Positions 53,199 to 62,009 are shown, counted from the stretch's first letter. The stretch: DNA of 64,000 nt from Agaricicola taiwanensis (GCF_014635245.1 NZ_BMCP01000001.1:496001-560000); one strand, 5' to 3'. Translations and numbers: made by a program. The notes: a model not told the origin generated them from the letters alone.

Positions 53199-53681
53199 TC
53201 AGTCGGCGTCGTCTCTCGACGATTTCGGTTCCTGGGCAAGCGCCCGCACGGCGCGATGGAGCAGATCGAACAATTGAATCCGTTCGGCTTCGGTCATCTC
53301 GCGCGATGCGGCCAGGTTCACCGCGATTGCGCAGTCCGCAAGCTCTTTCTGGATCGCCCACCCGGCGTCCGTCAGGAAGACATTGACCTTTCGCCGGTCG
53401 TCCCGGTCCCGGACACGCCTGATCAGCCCTTTGCGCTCCAGCGCATCCAAGATCGAAGTCGATGTTGCCTTCTTCACTTCGACAAGGTTGGAAAGCTCCG
53501 ACGAGCTCACGCCGTCATTCTCCGCCAGGCGGCGAAGGTGGTTGAACTGCGCATGGGTGACGCCTGCCTTCTCGAGGCGTGCAGCGATGGCACCCGAGAA
53601 GTTCTTATGCGCCCGCCTGAGCAACAGTCCCAGGCCTATGGGGCCGGGGACTGCGGGCGACTTCGTAGGATTTTCTGTCAA
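53199..53681 (-). CDS. MarR-family transcriptional regulator
   Basis: This winged-helix regulator of about 160 residues matches the MarR family (LEKAGVTHAQFNHLRRLAENDGVSSSELSNLVEVKKATSTSIL, then the DRDDRRKVNVFLTDAG wing). The start is uncertain. A TTG at 53681 has AGGGGA seven bases upstream and gives MTENPTKSP; ATGs at 53720 and 53747 lack ribosome sites. It lies between the ALDH and TauE genes on the same strand. A palindrome CCGGGC-a-GCCCGG (53748-53760) just upstream could be its operator. MarR proteins often sense aromatic acids, fitting the surrounding genes. Confidence 0.85.
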   Translation of the reverse strand: MTENPTKSPAVPGPIGLGLLLRRAHKNFSGAIAARLEKAGVTHAQFNHLRRLAENDGVSSSELSNLVEVKKATSTSILDALERKGLIRRVRDRDDRRKVNVFLTDAGWAIQKELADCAIAVNLAASREMTEAERIQLFDLLHRAVRALAQEPKSSRDDAD

Positions 53682-53778
53682 GGATGTGTCCCCTGGTCTC
53701 CCCGATCCATAGGACCGCATAGCACACAGAGGAAACTGGAAACACACCCGGGCAGCCCGGCAGCATCCATGTCCGCCG

Positions 53779-55206
53779 CTAAGCCGCTTCGTAGCCGAGA
53801 AAGGCCTTCACTTCGGTGAAATCCTCAAGCCCCTCTTTGCCCTGCTCACGCCCGTTCCCTGACTGCTTGTAGCCCCCGAACGGCACATCGCACCGGGCCG
53901 GCGCATAGTTGATGTAGATCCGGCCGGCGCGGATCTTCCTGCCGACGCGTTCGAGCTCACCTCGATCATGGCCGCAGACATAGGCGGCAAGACCATATTG
54001 GCTTTCGTTGGCGATCCGGATGGCATCGTCCACGTCCTCATAGGCCATGATGCTGAGGACGGGCCCAAAAATTTCCTCCTGCGCGATGGTCATATCGTTG
54101 GTCACGTCCCGAAAGACCGTGGGCCGAACGAAATAGCCCTTCTCCAGCCCTTCAGGCTTTCCTGGACCCCCGGTGGCGAGGACCGCCCCTTCACTTATGC
54201 CGCATTCGATCAGGCGCTGGACCTTGTCCCATTGGGCCTTGCTGACAAGCGGACCAAGATCCGTGCCCTGCCGGCGCGGATCACCGGTCTTGACGGTTTC
54301 GGCTGTGACCCGCGCAATCTCCGCCGCTTCGTCCATGCGGCTGCGTTCCACCAGCATCCGGGTCGCGGCCAGGCAGGACTGACCCGTGTTGCGGAAACAG
54401 GCCTTCACGCCGGCGACGACCGCCGATTCGAAATCGGCGGAAGGCAGGATGATATTGGCTGACTTGCCTCCCAGTTCCTGATGGACGCGCTTCACCGTAT
54501 CCGCCGCCGCCTTTGCGACTGCGATGCCGCCGCGGGTCGAGCCGGTGAAGCTCACCATATCGACGTCGGGATGAGCGGAAAGCCGCGCGCCGACATTCGG
54601 CCCGTCACCTTGCACAAGGTTGAAGACCCCGCGCGGCAGACCCACCGCTGCAATTGCCTCGGTCAGTGTGACAGCGCTCAGCGGCGCAATCTCGGACGGC
54701 TTCCATACGATCGTGTTGCCTGTCACCAGTCCGAAGGCGATCTTCGAGGCCGCTTGGTTGAGGGGCCAGTTCCACGGGGTGATGAAGGCACATACACCAA
54801 CCGGTTCGCGCACGACGCGACTGGTTCCCACCATGTGCTCGAACTCATAATCCCGCGCCAGCTTCGCAGCCATCACGAAGCGCTCGATGCAGTTCGCGAC
54901 GTGCGCCGTGCGGGCCCAGTCGAGCGGCGAACCCATCTCGCGGGAGATCCGATCGACCAACTCGTCGGTCCGGGCTTCTATCTGCTGCACGACGGCCTCG
55001 ACGAGATCCGCCCGTTCGGCAACGGGTACCATTGCCCATCCGTCGAAGGCTGCCCGCGCGGCTGCGACAGCATCCTCCACGTCCCGTTCGGACGCCGTAC
55101 CGACCTGTGCCGTCACCTCCTCGGTCGCGGGATCGTTGACGTCGAGTTTGGGGCCACCTGCCGGCCTCCAACTACCATCGATATAGAGATTGAGATCGTT
55201 CGCCAT
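53779..55206 (-). CDS. Aldehyde dehydrogenase family protein
   Basis: This 475-residue NAD(P)-dependent aldehyde dehydrogenase oxidises an aldehyde to the acid. The catalytic Cys is Cys278 in NTGQSCLAATR; the general base Glu lies in HQELGGKSANI about 35 residues earlier. The FTGSTRGG cofactor-site segment and WNWPLNQAASKIA segment are present. The start at 55206 has GGAGG six bases upstream and gives MANDLNLYIDGSW. It is 56 bases behind the ThDP decarboxylase gene and would oxidise that enzyme's product, a benzaldehyde-dehydrogenase-like step. The exact aldehyde is unknown. Confidence 0.9.
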   Translation of the reverse strand: MANDLNLYIDGSWRPAGGPKLDVNDPATEEVTAQVGTASERDVEDAVAAARAAFDGWAMVPVAERADLVEAVVQQIEARTDELVDRISREMGSPLDWARTAHVANCIERFVMAAKLARDYEFEHMVGTSRVVREPVGVCAFITPWNWPLNQAASKIAFGLVTGNTIVWKPSEIAPLSAVTLTEAIAAVGLPRGVFNLVQGDGPNVGARLSAHPDVDMVSFTGSTRGGIAVAKAAADTVKRVHQELGGKSANIILPSADFESAVVAGVKACFRNTGQSCLAATRMLVERSRMDEAAEIARVTAETVKTGDPRRQGTDLGPLVSKAQWDKVQRLIECGISEGAVLATGGPGKPEGLEKGYFVRPTVFRDVTNDMTIAQEEIFGPVLSIMAYEDVDDAIRIANESQYGLAAYVCGHDRGELERVGRKIRAGRIYINYAPARCDVPFGGYKQSGNGREQGKEGLEDFTEVKAFLGYEAA

Positions 55207-55262
55207 ACTTGCCTCCAAGGTGCGTGCATTCAACAATGCAATCGTGTGGGTGATCCGGCCGA

Positions 55263-56999
55263 TCAGTGATCTGCGAGGCGCACGTGCAGCAGAACGGATG
55301 TTCCCTCGCGCGCCGTCCTCACTGCCTCTCGAACGGTTTCGGTAACGGCTGCCGGATCATCAAGCCGATAGCCCTTGAAGCCGAACATTCCCGCCATGGC
55401 CGAGAATTCAGTGTCGTTTCGGAACCGAGACGAAAACTCTCCGCGTTCCCTGGCTGCCCCCTGAGGATAGACTCGAAGGGTCGATTCCTTGACTGCCGAC
55501 CAACCGGCGTTGTCGAGGATCACGGTGAGGATGGGCAGGTCATATTGGCGCGCGACCGCCAGCACCGAAGTCGGGGCGTTGTAGTAGAAGGAGCCATCCC
55601 CGACGACCTGCACGACCAACCTGTCCGGCCGCGCCATCTTGTATCCCAATGCCATGCCGCCCGACGCACCGAGCCCACCTCCCGCCGTGCGGGAAAGCGT
55701 CCCGGCCAGAGGCCGCGCGACCTGCTGGAGCAGCGCCGGCTGGTTCCGGACTGCTTCCTGGAAGATCATGTCCTCCGGCTGCAATTCCAGTCCGAGCGCC
55801 CTCAGCACATGGCTCGGGTTCAGGGCACCCGCCTGGCCGGCATCGGACGCCGCGGCCGCGAACCTTTCCTTTTGCTTGCTGCGGGCAGCACGCAGGGCGG
55901 TCACGCGTTCCGCGGCGGCATTCGCGGCCGTATCGGTACGGTCCCGCTCGATAAGACCGATCAGTTGATTGAGGATCGTCGCGCTCTGTCCCTCGATACG
56001 CAGGTTGGCCGGAAAGCTCCACACGGGCGATCCGGTCTTCATCGCATCGATGTCGATGTGCGCCCACCAAGATCCCGCCGCGGGTCCTCCCTGCGAGGGA
56101 ATCCACGGCACGTCGCTGTCTACCACAAGGCCGACATCCGCCTGGCCGAGCCGCTCGCCGGGCAGACCGCCGGCGAAGCAGTCCATCTCGTGATTGATGT
56201 TGGTCACCATGGAATTTTCGATCACCGCGGCGCCGACAAGCTCGGACAGCTTCTGGATTGCTTCCGACGTTCCCGGGGTCTGACCGCCGTAGGAGGTTAT
56301 GATAAGCGGCCGTTCGGCCGCGAGCAGGCGGCGGGCAAGCTCCTGAAGATCGCCTTCAGAGGCGCCGCGCGACGGCATGGGATGATACCAATCGGGATCA
56401 AACCGTTGCAGCCGCTCCGTCTCGATGGTGCCGGTCAATGCTTCGCGCGGCAGCATGAGATAAACGGGCCCCTTGATGCCCGAATGCATGAGCGAGTGCG
56501 CGCGGCGGACAACTTCCCCGGCATGGGCGGCAGACTGAAGGGTATATTCCCATTTCACGTAAGGCCGAACCAGGGCCGCCTGATCGTAAGGCTCCTGGAT
56601 GAAGTGGACGTAGTTGTCGCGCGTTCCCTTCAGTTCGCCATGGCTGGTGTAGGGCGCCTTTCCCGCCATGAGGAGTATGGGCAAACGCGAGCGGCAGGCG
56701 TTGTGCATGCCCATTGCGGCGTTCGCGGTGCCCACGTCGACGTGCACCAGAACGGCCTGTCCGCGACCGGTCGCCATCGCATAGCCCAGCGCCATGTGCA
56801 CGGCCGTGCTCTCATGTGGGCAGATTATCATCTCGGGCGGTTTGCGCCCCTCCGCGCGCCAGCGCGCCATTTCCTCGAGCAAGGGCGCATGATCGGTCCC
56901 AAGATTTGCGAAGATGTACTCGATCTCAACGTCGACCAGCGCTTCCAGCAGATGGTGCGCGGCCGTACGCGCGACGGCTTGCATAGTGTCCATCATCAT
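55263..56999 (-). CDS. Thiamine-diphosphate-dependent decarboxylase, benzoylformate decarboxylase / acetolactate synthase-like
   Basis: This 578-residue ThDP enzyme has the usual Pyr, central and PP domains. The ThDP-activating Glu is Glu63 (PHESTAVHM); the GDG motif is at 467-469, with DN at 496-497. The LSRTAGGGLGASGGMALGYKMARP stretch precedes GDG. It likely decarboxylates a 2-oxo acid to an aldehyde, which the next gene (ALDH) would oxidise. Three consecutive ATGs (56999, 56996, 56993) follow the tctA stop, with GAGGA just before; the second or third has better spacing. The substrate is inferred, not proven. Confidence 0.85.
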   Translation of the reverse strand: MMMDTMQAVARTAAHHLLEALVDVEIEYIFANLGTDHAPLLEEMARWRAEGRKPPEMIICPHESTAVHMALGYAMATGRGQAVLVHVDVGTANAAMGMHNACRSRLPILLMAGKAPYTSHGELKGTRDNYVHFIQEPYDQAALVRPYVKWEYTLQSAAHAGEVVRRAHSLMHSGIKGPVYLMLPREALTGTIETERLQRFDPDWYHPMPSRGASEGDLQELARRLLAAERPLIITSYGGQTPGTSEAIQKLSELVGAAVIENSMVTNINHEMDCFAGGLPGERLGQADVGLVVDSDVPWIPSQGGPAAGSWWAHIDIDAMKTGSPVWSFPANLRIEGQSATILNQLIGLIERDRTDTAANAAAERVTALRAARSKQKERFAAAASDAGQAGALNPSHVLRALGLELQPEDMIFQEAVRNQPALLQQVARPLAGTLSRTAGGGLGASGGMALGYKMARPDRLVVQVVGDGSFYYNAPTSVLAVARQYDLPILTVILDNAGWSAVKESTLRVYPQGAARERGEFSSRFRNDTEFSAMAGMFGFKGYRLDDPAAVTETVREAVRTAREGTSVLLHVRLADH

Positions 57000-57004
57000 C
57001 TTCC

Positions 57005-58516
57005 TCAGGTTTCGGGGAGTTCGGCCAAATGCGCGCCGGATTTCTTCGCGGGCTTCAGCCAGACCCACAGCAAGACGCACATGAAGGCCAGGGCCACGGC
57101 ACTGATCGGCCGCGTGATAAAGACGCTCGGGTCCATGTCACTGGCGGTCAGGGCGTTGCGCAGATTTTGCTCGAGAATCGGCCCAAGCACGATTCCCAGA
57201 ACCGCCGGAGCCGTCGGGAAGTTGAACTGGACCAGCAGGTAGCCGATGAGACCGAAGATCAGGACGAGCTTGAGGTCAAAGGGATTGGACGCCATCGAGA
57301 AGCCTCCGGCTGCGGCGATGACGAGGATGCTGGGTACAAGGAGACCGTTCGGGATCTCCAGCACCCGTTTGGCAAGACCGCGCCCGGCGAGGCCCATGGC
57401 CAGCATGAGGCAGTTCGAGAGGAACAGCAGCATCAGGATGACGTAGAAAAGGTCGGGATTGCGGGGAATGAAGAACGGCCCTGTTTCGAGCCCCTGGATC
57501 TGCAGCGCCCCTATCATGATCGCGGTCAGCGGATCGCCCGGGATGCCGAGAGTGAGCAGTGGCACCAGCGCGCCGCCGGTCACCGCATTGTTGGCCACCT
57601 CGCAGGAGATGACGCCCTTGACCTCGCCTCGACCGTACCGGTCCTTTGATCGGGCCGCACGGAGCGCCTCCGAATAACTGATCCATGATGCGATCGAGGG
57701 GCCGGTTCCCGGCAAGACTCCGATGAGCGTGCCGATCGCGGCGCTCTTGATCGTCAGCCAGTAGTTGCGAACGATGACGGTCGCCACCTCCAGGACGCTG
57801 GCGCGCTCCTGCAGGGGAAGAGCCTCGACATCGTCCCCGTCCCTGCGCGCCATCAGCAGCATCTGCGGCAGGGCAAACAGTCCGATCAGTGCGGCCGAGG
57901 CGGAAATGCCGGCCATCAGGTTGGCTTGACCGAACAGAAAGCGGCCGACGCCGGACACCGGATCGATGCCCACCGTTGAGGCCGCGATTCCGATGAAGGC
58001 GGCCGCCAATCCCTTGACCATGGATCCGCGGGAGATTCCCGCCACGCAGACGATACCGATCAGCGCAAAGGTGAAATATTCAACCGAGGTGAAGGTCAAG
58101 GCCACCCGCGACAGCATGGGCGCGACGAGGGCGAGGACGGCAACCGAAAACAGGCCACCCACGAAAGATGACAGCAGGGCGGCCACGATGGCTCGGTCTC
58201 CCTGCCCCTTCCGGGCCATGGTATAGCCGTCGAGTGCTGTCGCCACTGATCCGGGCGCACCGGGTGTGTTGAGCAGGATCGCAGGTATGGAGCCGGCGAA
58301 GTAGCCCGAGCAATAGATGCCCAGAATGAAAGCCAGCGAGGTGACCGGCCCCATGACATAGGTCAGCGGCAGAAACAGCACGGTTGCTTTCGTCGCGGTG
58401 AGCCCGGGCGCCGCGCCGAAGATCATGCCTACGAACGCTCCGAAAGTAACGCACAACAATACGATCGGGTCGGCAACAGTGACCGCTGCCCCGGCAAGGT
58501 GAGAGATCACGTCCAT
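57005..58516 (-). CDS. tctA: Tripartite tricarboxylate transporter large membrane subunit TctA (second system)
   Basis: This 503-residue TctA permease has paired repeats: GAAPGLTATKATVLFLPLTY and SIPAILLNTPGAPGSVATALDGY in the first half, LPGTGPSIASWISY and [19 protein letters not shown] in the second. The start at 58516 overlaps the tctB end by ten bases; a longer frame from 58684 lies inside tctB. It is followed five bases later by the ThDP enzyme gene, so transport and catabolism are co-expressed. It is the membrane core for the binding protein at 58996-59964. Confidence 0.92.
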   Translation of the reverse strand: MDVISHLAGAAVTVADPIVLLCVTFGAFVGMIFGAAPGLTATKATVLFLPLTYVMGPVTSLAFILGIYCSGYFAGSIPAILLNTPGAPGSVATALDGYTMARKGQGDRAIVAALLSSFVGGLFSVAVLALVAPMLSRVALTFTSVEYFTFALIGIVCVAGISRGSMVKGLAAAFIGIAASTVGIDPVSGVGRFLFGQANLMAGISASAALIGLFALPQMLLMARRDGDDVEALPLQERASVLEVATVIVRNYWLTIKSAAIGTLIGVLPGTGPSIASWISYSEALRAARSKDRYGRGEVKGVISCEVANNAVTGGALVPLLTLGIPGDPLTAIMIGALQIQGLETGPFFIPRNPDLFYVILMLLFLSNCLMLAMGLAGRGLAKRVLEIPNGLLVPSILVIAAAGGFSMASNPFDLKLVLIFGLIGYLLVQFNFPTAPAVLGIVLGPILEQNLRNALTASDMDPSVFITRPISAVALAFMCVLLWVWLKPAKKSGAHLAELPET

Positions 58517-58947
58517 GTGGGTAGCACCAGTTGAAAGCCGCGTGTGAAAGCCAGGTAGAGACCGATCGACAGTCCAAGCGGCAAGAGCACCAGGAGTAGC
58601 TTGTTGCGGATGCCAAGCGTCCACATCGTGACCAAAGCCAGGAGTGCCGCGCCCACGCGGAAATCCCACCAGGCGAACCACCAATAGAAGGCGATCACCA
58701 TGGCGCCGACGACGGCGACCTGTGTGTCAATCAACTTCGGCAGCGGGGCAGCGGCGGAGCGAAGCCCACGCACCAGCAGGATCAGGCCGCAAATCAGCAG
58801 GCCCCAGGCACAGATCAGCGGAAAGAAGTTTGGTGGCAGCGTAGCGCCGGCAGCCCCGCGACCCATGTCGAGGGACAGCCACACCATAACAGCGCCGCCT
58901 CCCGTCAAGGTGGCGCCGCTGACCGTGTTCTCATGTCTGAGGGCCAT
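58507..58947 (-). CDS. tctB: Tripartite tricarboxylate transporter small membrane subunit TctB (second system)
   Basis: This 146-residue membrane protein has four helices. The family pattern LPPNFFPLICAWGLLICGLILLVRG follows a first helix. It is the small membrane subunit for the second TctCBA uptake system. It is 48 bases downstream of tctC; the gap contains a 12-base perfect palindrome that may form an attenuating hairpin. It overlaps the tctA start by ten bases. Confidence 0.87.
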   Translation of the reverse strand: MALRHENTVSGATLTGGGAVMVWLSLDMGRGAAGATLPPNFFPLICAWGLLICGLILLVRGLRSAAAPLPKLIDTQVAVVGAMVIAFYWWFAWWDFRVGAALLALVTMWTLGIRNKLLLVLLPLGLSIGLYLAFTRGFQLVLPTWT

Positions 58948-58973
58948 TGTTTTCCTCCCTTGGTGAATCCTTG

Positions 58974-58985
58974 CGCGTGCACGCG
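58974..58985. repeat. Perfect palindrome between tctC and tctB
   Basis: CGCGTGCACGCG is a 12-base perfect palindrome in the 48-base gap between the binding-protein and small-subunit genes. It may be an intercistronic hairpin that raises binding-protein expression relative to the membrane subunits, or a regulator site. Confidence 0.4.
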
Positions 58986-58995
58986 GGAATGCTTG

Positions 58996-59964
58996 TTATT
59001 TGTTGACCAGTCCGGATTCCTCGAGGATTGGACGGATCGACTCTCCCGCCTCCTCGATCGCGGCACGAAACTCCTTCGGCCCGAGATAGGCGGCCTCGAA
59101 GTAGTACTGCTTGAGGCGTTCATTAAAGGTCGGGTCGTCCAGGGCTTCCTTGAGAGCAGCCGAGACCTTGTCGATCACCTCCGGCGGGGTACCCTTGGGT
59201 GCGACAAGGCCGAACCATTGGGAACGGAGATAGTCGAAGCCCTGCTCCTGGTAGGTCGGCACATCAGGCAGGTACTGCCAGCGCTTTTCGGCAGCGAGAC
59301 CCAGCACCCGGATGTTGCTCTTGTCCTTGTCGAACATCGGCGGGTAGTTCGAGCCGCCGCCGGAAAAGAAATCGACCTCGCCCGATAGCAGTTTTACCGA
59401 GCCGGCCGGGCCGCTTTCCGAATTGATGTAAGTCGCCTTCAGATTGTTCTGGGCAAGGAATACGGCCATCGCCAGATGAGGGCCAGAGCCGATGCCGGCG
59501 GCCGTCCAGGTGAGACGTTCACCCTTCCTTAGCGCCTCCACGAGCTCGGTCAGCGACTTGTACGGACTGTCCGCGCTCACCGCGACACCCGACGGAATCT
59601 CGACCATCCGAGCGACCGTTTCGAAATCATCGGCGGTGTACATGGAACTGTCCATGATCGGCCGTGCCGCTAGCGTCGAATCCGAGCCGATGCCGAAGGT
59701 ATAGCCGTCAGGCTTTTCCTGCTTCAGGTTGGCCAAACCGACGGCTCCGCCAGCGCCCGGCTGGTTGATGATGACCACCGGTTGCCCCAGCTTCCTTTCC
59801 AGCAAAGGTGCGACCAGACGGGCCAGGCCGTCCGTTGCGCCACCCTGTCCGAAGGGTACGACGAGTTCGATCGGCTTGTTGGGGTAGTCCTGGGCTGCTG
59901 CCGAGAACGTGCAGAAGGCCAGCGCGGCAGCGGCGATGGTCCCCATAAGCTTCGCCTGTTTCAT
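58996..59964 (-). CDS. tctC: Tripartite tricarboxylate transporter binding protein TctC (second system)
   Basis: This 322-residue periplasmic Bug/TctC protein has a clear signal peptide (MKQAKLMGTIAAAALAFCTFSAAAQ, cleaved about residue 25) and the family start YPNKPIELVVPFGQGGATDGLARLVAPLL. It captures a carboxylate for the TctBA subunits encoded just downstream. GGGAGGAG precedes the ATG. It starts the minus-strand tctC-tctB-tctA-ThDP-ALDH operon; upstream lies a hairpin that ends the UbiD operon. Confidence 0.91.
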   Translation of the reverse strand: MKQAKLMGTIAAAALAFCTFSAAAQDYPNKPIELVVPFGQGGATDGLARLVAPLLERKLGQPVVIINQPGAGGAVGLANLKQEKPDGYTFGIGSDSTLAARPIMDSSMYTADDFETVARMVEIPSGVAVSADSPYKSLTELVEALRKGERLTWTAAGIGSGPHLAMAVFLAQNNLKATYINSESGPAGSVKLLSGEVDFFSGGGSNYPPMFDKDKSNIRVLGLAAEKRWQYLPDVPTYQEQGFDYLRSQWFGLVAPKGTPPEVIDKVSAALKEALDDPTFNERLKQYYFEAAYLGPKEFRAAIEEAGESIRPILEESGLVNK

Positions 59965-60037
59965 TTTTTCTCCTCCCTATGTTTTTGAATTACGTCCCAT
60001 TGGATCGTTCGCGCCGTACTTTCCGCGCAGCATTACG

Positions 60038-60062
60038 CCCGGGGCGGTCAACCCGCCCCGGG
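60038..60062 (-). terminator. GC-rich hairpin after the UbiD operon
   Basis: A perfect inverted repeat with ten-base arms (60038-60047 and 60053-60062) and a five-base loop lies ten bases past the amidohydrolase stop. No T-run follows, so termination may be Rho-assisted or partial. It separates the ubiX-ubiD-Rieske-amidohydrolase operon from tctCBA. Confidence 0.6.
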
Positions 60063-60071
60063 CCACGGCCG

Positions 60072-61316
60072 TCAGGCCGACAGCCTGCGTTTCAACTCCC
60101 TGCGTTCAAGCTTTCGGGGACTGAAGACCGGCTCCAGGTTGAAGACCCGTGCGGCGTTGCCGCCCAAGATGTTCCTCTTTGCCGTTTCGCCCAGGAATGG
60201 CAGATCATAGATCACGCTGGGCAGGTCCATGTCCCAATGCGGGTAGTCGGAAGAGTAGAGCAGCTGCGTCTCGGCGTTGATCATCTCGAAGGTCAGTTCG
60301 AGCGCCTTCGCGTTATCCACCATCTCCATCGGCTGCGAGGTGTAATACATGTCGCGCATGTATTCTGACGGCTTTTTCTTGAGCAACGGCGCGTCGGAGT
60401 GGCGCATCATGTATTCGTTGTCGAGCCGCTGCATCAGGAATGGCAGCCACGCCAGTCCTGCCTCGATCCACATGACCTTCAGCTTGGGAAAGCGTTCAGG
60501 CAGGCCGTTGATGACCCAGTTCGACAGGTGCAGCATGTTGTGCCATGCAAAGCCCAGGGCGTGGAGCGTCAGGAAGCGATTGCAGGTCGATAGACCAGGT
60601 TCCTGCCCTCCAAGCCCCGTGTGGAAGCCAAGCGGCAGATTACGTTCCTCGAGCATCTTGTAGGTGCGGACATAGGCGTTGTCATAAACGCCGCGATAAC
60701 GGGTCGATGTGACCATGAAACCGATCACGCCGGGCTTCTCGCCGAACTCCTCAATGATCTTCGTACACGCCTCCGGATCGTTGAACGGCAGGTAGAGCAT
60801 GGACTTCAGGCGCGGGTCTCCGCTCAACACGCGCTCGCACAGCCAGCGATTGTAGCCGAAGGCAAGCTCCACCTCGAGATCGACGCGGGGCGACAGGCCG
60901 AGGTTCAGCAGCGGCGTCGGAAACATACAAGCAATGTCTGTTCCCATCGCATCCATCCAGCGGCGCATCAGCGTCACGTCGCGATGCGGGGTCGGCGGCA
61001 CCACCTCGGACTTGCGTTTGGGATATCGGATGAGGCGGCCACCCAGATCCTGATATTGGCCGAAACCCGTCGATATGCCCTTGCGGCTGATACCCTGATA
61101 GAGGATCTCGTTGCGCAGGACCTCGTTCGGCACATATTCGGCGATCTCTTCCGACGCTTCGTTCTCGTAGTGGTGTGAATCCACGTCGACAATCAGGAAG
61201 TCCTCGTATCCGCGAGCGTCGGCCTGCTGTTGAGCATGGGCGAGGTGAACGGACGTGTCGAAAGGTTCGGTAGTCAGGTCGCGGACCGTGGTCACCTGAC
61301 GTTCTGCAATCGTCAT
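60072..61316 (-). CDS. Amidohydrolase-family metal-dependent hydrolase/decarboxylase
   Basis: This 414-residue TIM-barrel protein is of the amidohydrolase_2 family. The first metal-site motif reads DVDSHHYE, with Asp in place of the first His of the usual HxH. Later, GFHTGLG holds the barrel His, WIEAGLAWLPFLMQRLDNEYM the central Glu segment, and SSDYPHWD the final Asp. Such proteins hydrolyse or decarboxylate aromatic or cyclic acids. The start at 61316 overlaps the 114-residue gene's stop by four bases (ATGA), so they are coupled. It is the last gene of the ubiX-ubiD operon. The reaction is unknown. Confidence 0.85.
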   Translation of the reverse strand: MTIAERQVTTVRDLTTEPFDTSVHLAHAQQQADARGYEDFLIVDVDSHHYENEASEEIAEYVPNEVLRNEILYQGISRKGISTGFGQYQDLGGRLIRYPKRKSEVVPPTPHRDVTLMRRWMDAMGTDIACMFPTPLLNLGLSPRVDLEVELAFGYNRWLCERVLSGDPRLKSMLYLPFNDPEACTKIIEEFGEKPGVIGFMVTSTRYRGVYDNAYVRTYKMLEERNLPLGFHTGLGGQEPGLSTCNRFLTLHALGFAWHNMLHLSNWVINGLPERFPKLKVMWIEAGLAWLPFLMQRLDNEYMMRHSDAPLLKKKPSEYMRDMYYTSQPMEMVDNAKALELTFEMINAETQLLYSSDYPHWDMDLPSVIYDLPFLGETAKRNILGGNAARVFNLEPVFSPRKLERRELKRRLSA

Positions 61317-61657
61317 GCGACGGCTCCTTCTTTGTGATCGATAAGGGAGGTTTGGCGGGCAGGGCGTACGTGGCCCATCTGCTCCCACAGGCCGAGTTCA
61401 AAGACTTCCATCCGACCGGCATCGAGAAGGGCAAGCGCCGCAATCGCGATTTCGGTGGGCGTTAGCGCACTGTTGCGGCCAACGGGCATCAGGCGAGCGC
61501 CCGATTCGGCCTTGGCGACGTAGAGGCGGACGAGCGCAGCGAGAGCCTGGCCCAAAGCGTCGTCGTCAAAGTCGCCGATGCGGCCTTCTTCGATCGACTT
61601 GTCAACCAGAGCAGCGATACGGCTCGCGGTTTCGGCGAAATTCTCAGATGGTGACAT
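61313..61657 (-). CDS. Conserved-looking small protein of unknown function in the UbiD operon
   Basis: This small protein has 114 residues (start MSPSENFAETASRIAALV), is mainly helical and soluble, with no cysteine, signal peptide or membrane segment. A central RLYVAKAESGARLMPVGRN and a helix EIAIAALALLDAGRMEVFELGLW follow. I recognise no family. It overlaps the Rieske gene end by 14 bases and the amidohydrolase start by four bases, so it must be made with them. Partner or assembly function is possible; nothing in the sequence shows catalysis. Confidence 0.75.
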   Translation of the reverse strand: MSPSENFAETASRIAALVDKSIEEGRIGDFDDDALGQALAALVRLYVAKAESGARLMPVGRNSALTPTEIAIAALALLDAGRMEVFELGLWEQMGHVRPARQTSLIDHKEGAVA

Positions 61658-62009
61658 AGAGATGGCCGTCCCTTTCCGTGACCTCGAACTTCTTGAGCCG
61701 CAGGCGCGCATCGCAGACGTTCACGCCATCTGAAAGCCTGTATTCATAGCCGTGCCACGGGCACACGATGTGCATCTCCGATGAATTGAATTTCTGGCCC
61801 TGAAATAGGTTTTGAGCGTCTACATCGTCGACGACAGCCGCCATCCGAACGCCTTCACAGGCGGGGCCGCCCTGATGTGGGCATAGGTTTCTGTAGGCAT
61901 AAAACTGCCCCTCATGGTGAATGACGCCAATCTCTAGGTTGTCCACTTCGAGGATGCAGGCCCCTCCATCAGGAATATCCTCACGTCGTCCTACGCAAAC
62001 TTCGCTCAT
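61644..62009 (-). CDS. Rieske [2Fe-2S] ferredoxin-like protein
   Basis: This 121-residue single-domain Rieske protein has cluster ligands Cys43-x-His45 (in LCPHQGG) and Cys83-x2-His86 (in CPWHGYEY). Both fit the ferredoxin component of ring-hydroxylating dioxygenases or nitrite-reductase-small-subunit-like proteins. No oxygenase or reductase gene is in view, so its partner is unknown. It lies 78 bases after ubiD and overlaps the small unknown gene by 14 bases. An electron-transfer role is a reasonable inference. Confidence 0.9.
   Translation of the reverse strand: MSEVCVGRREDIPDGGACILEVDNLEIGVIHHEGQFYAYRNLCPHQGGPACEGVRMAAVVDDVDAQNLFQGQKFNSSEMHIVCPWHGYEYRLSDGVNVCDARLRLKKFEVTERDGHLYVTI

Noticed and set aside
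51366-56999. Firm assignment as the mandelate pathway (mdlB, mdlC, mdlD)
   Set aside because: The three enzyme families match, but the gene order is split by TauE and MarR, the ThDP enzyme is too long, and mandelate racemase is absent; kept only as an analogy.
55266-57242. 658-codon open frame on the plus strand
   Set aside because: It is antisense to the ThDP decarboxylase and the tctA end; the sense protein has complete ThDP motifs, and this one has none.
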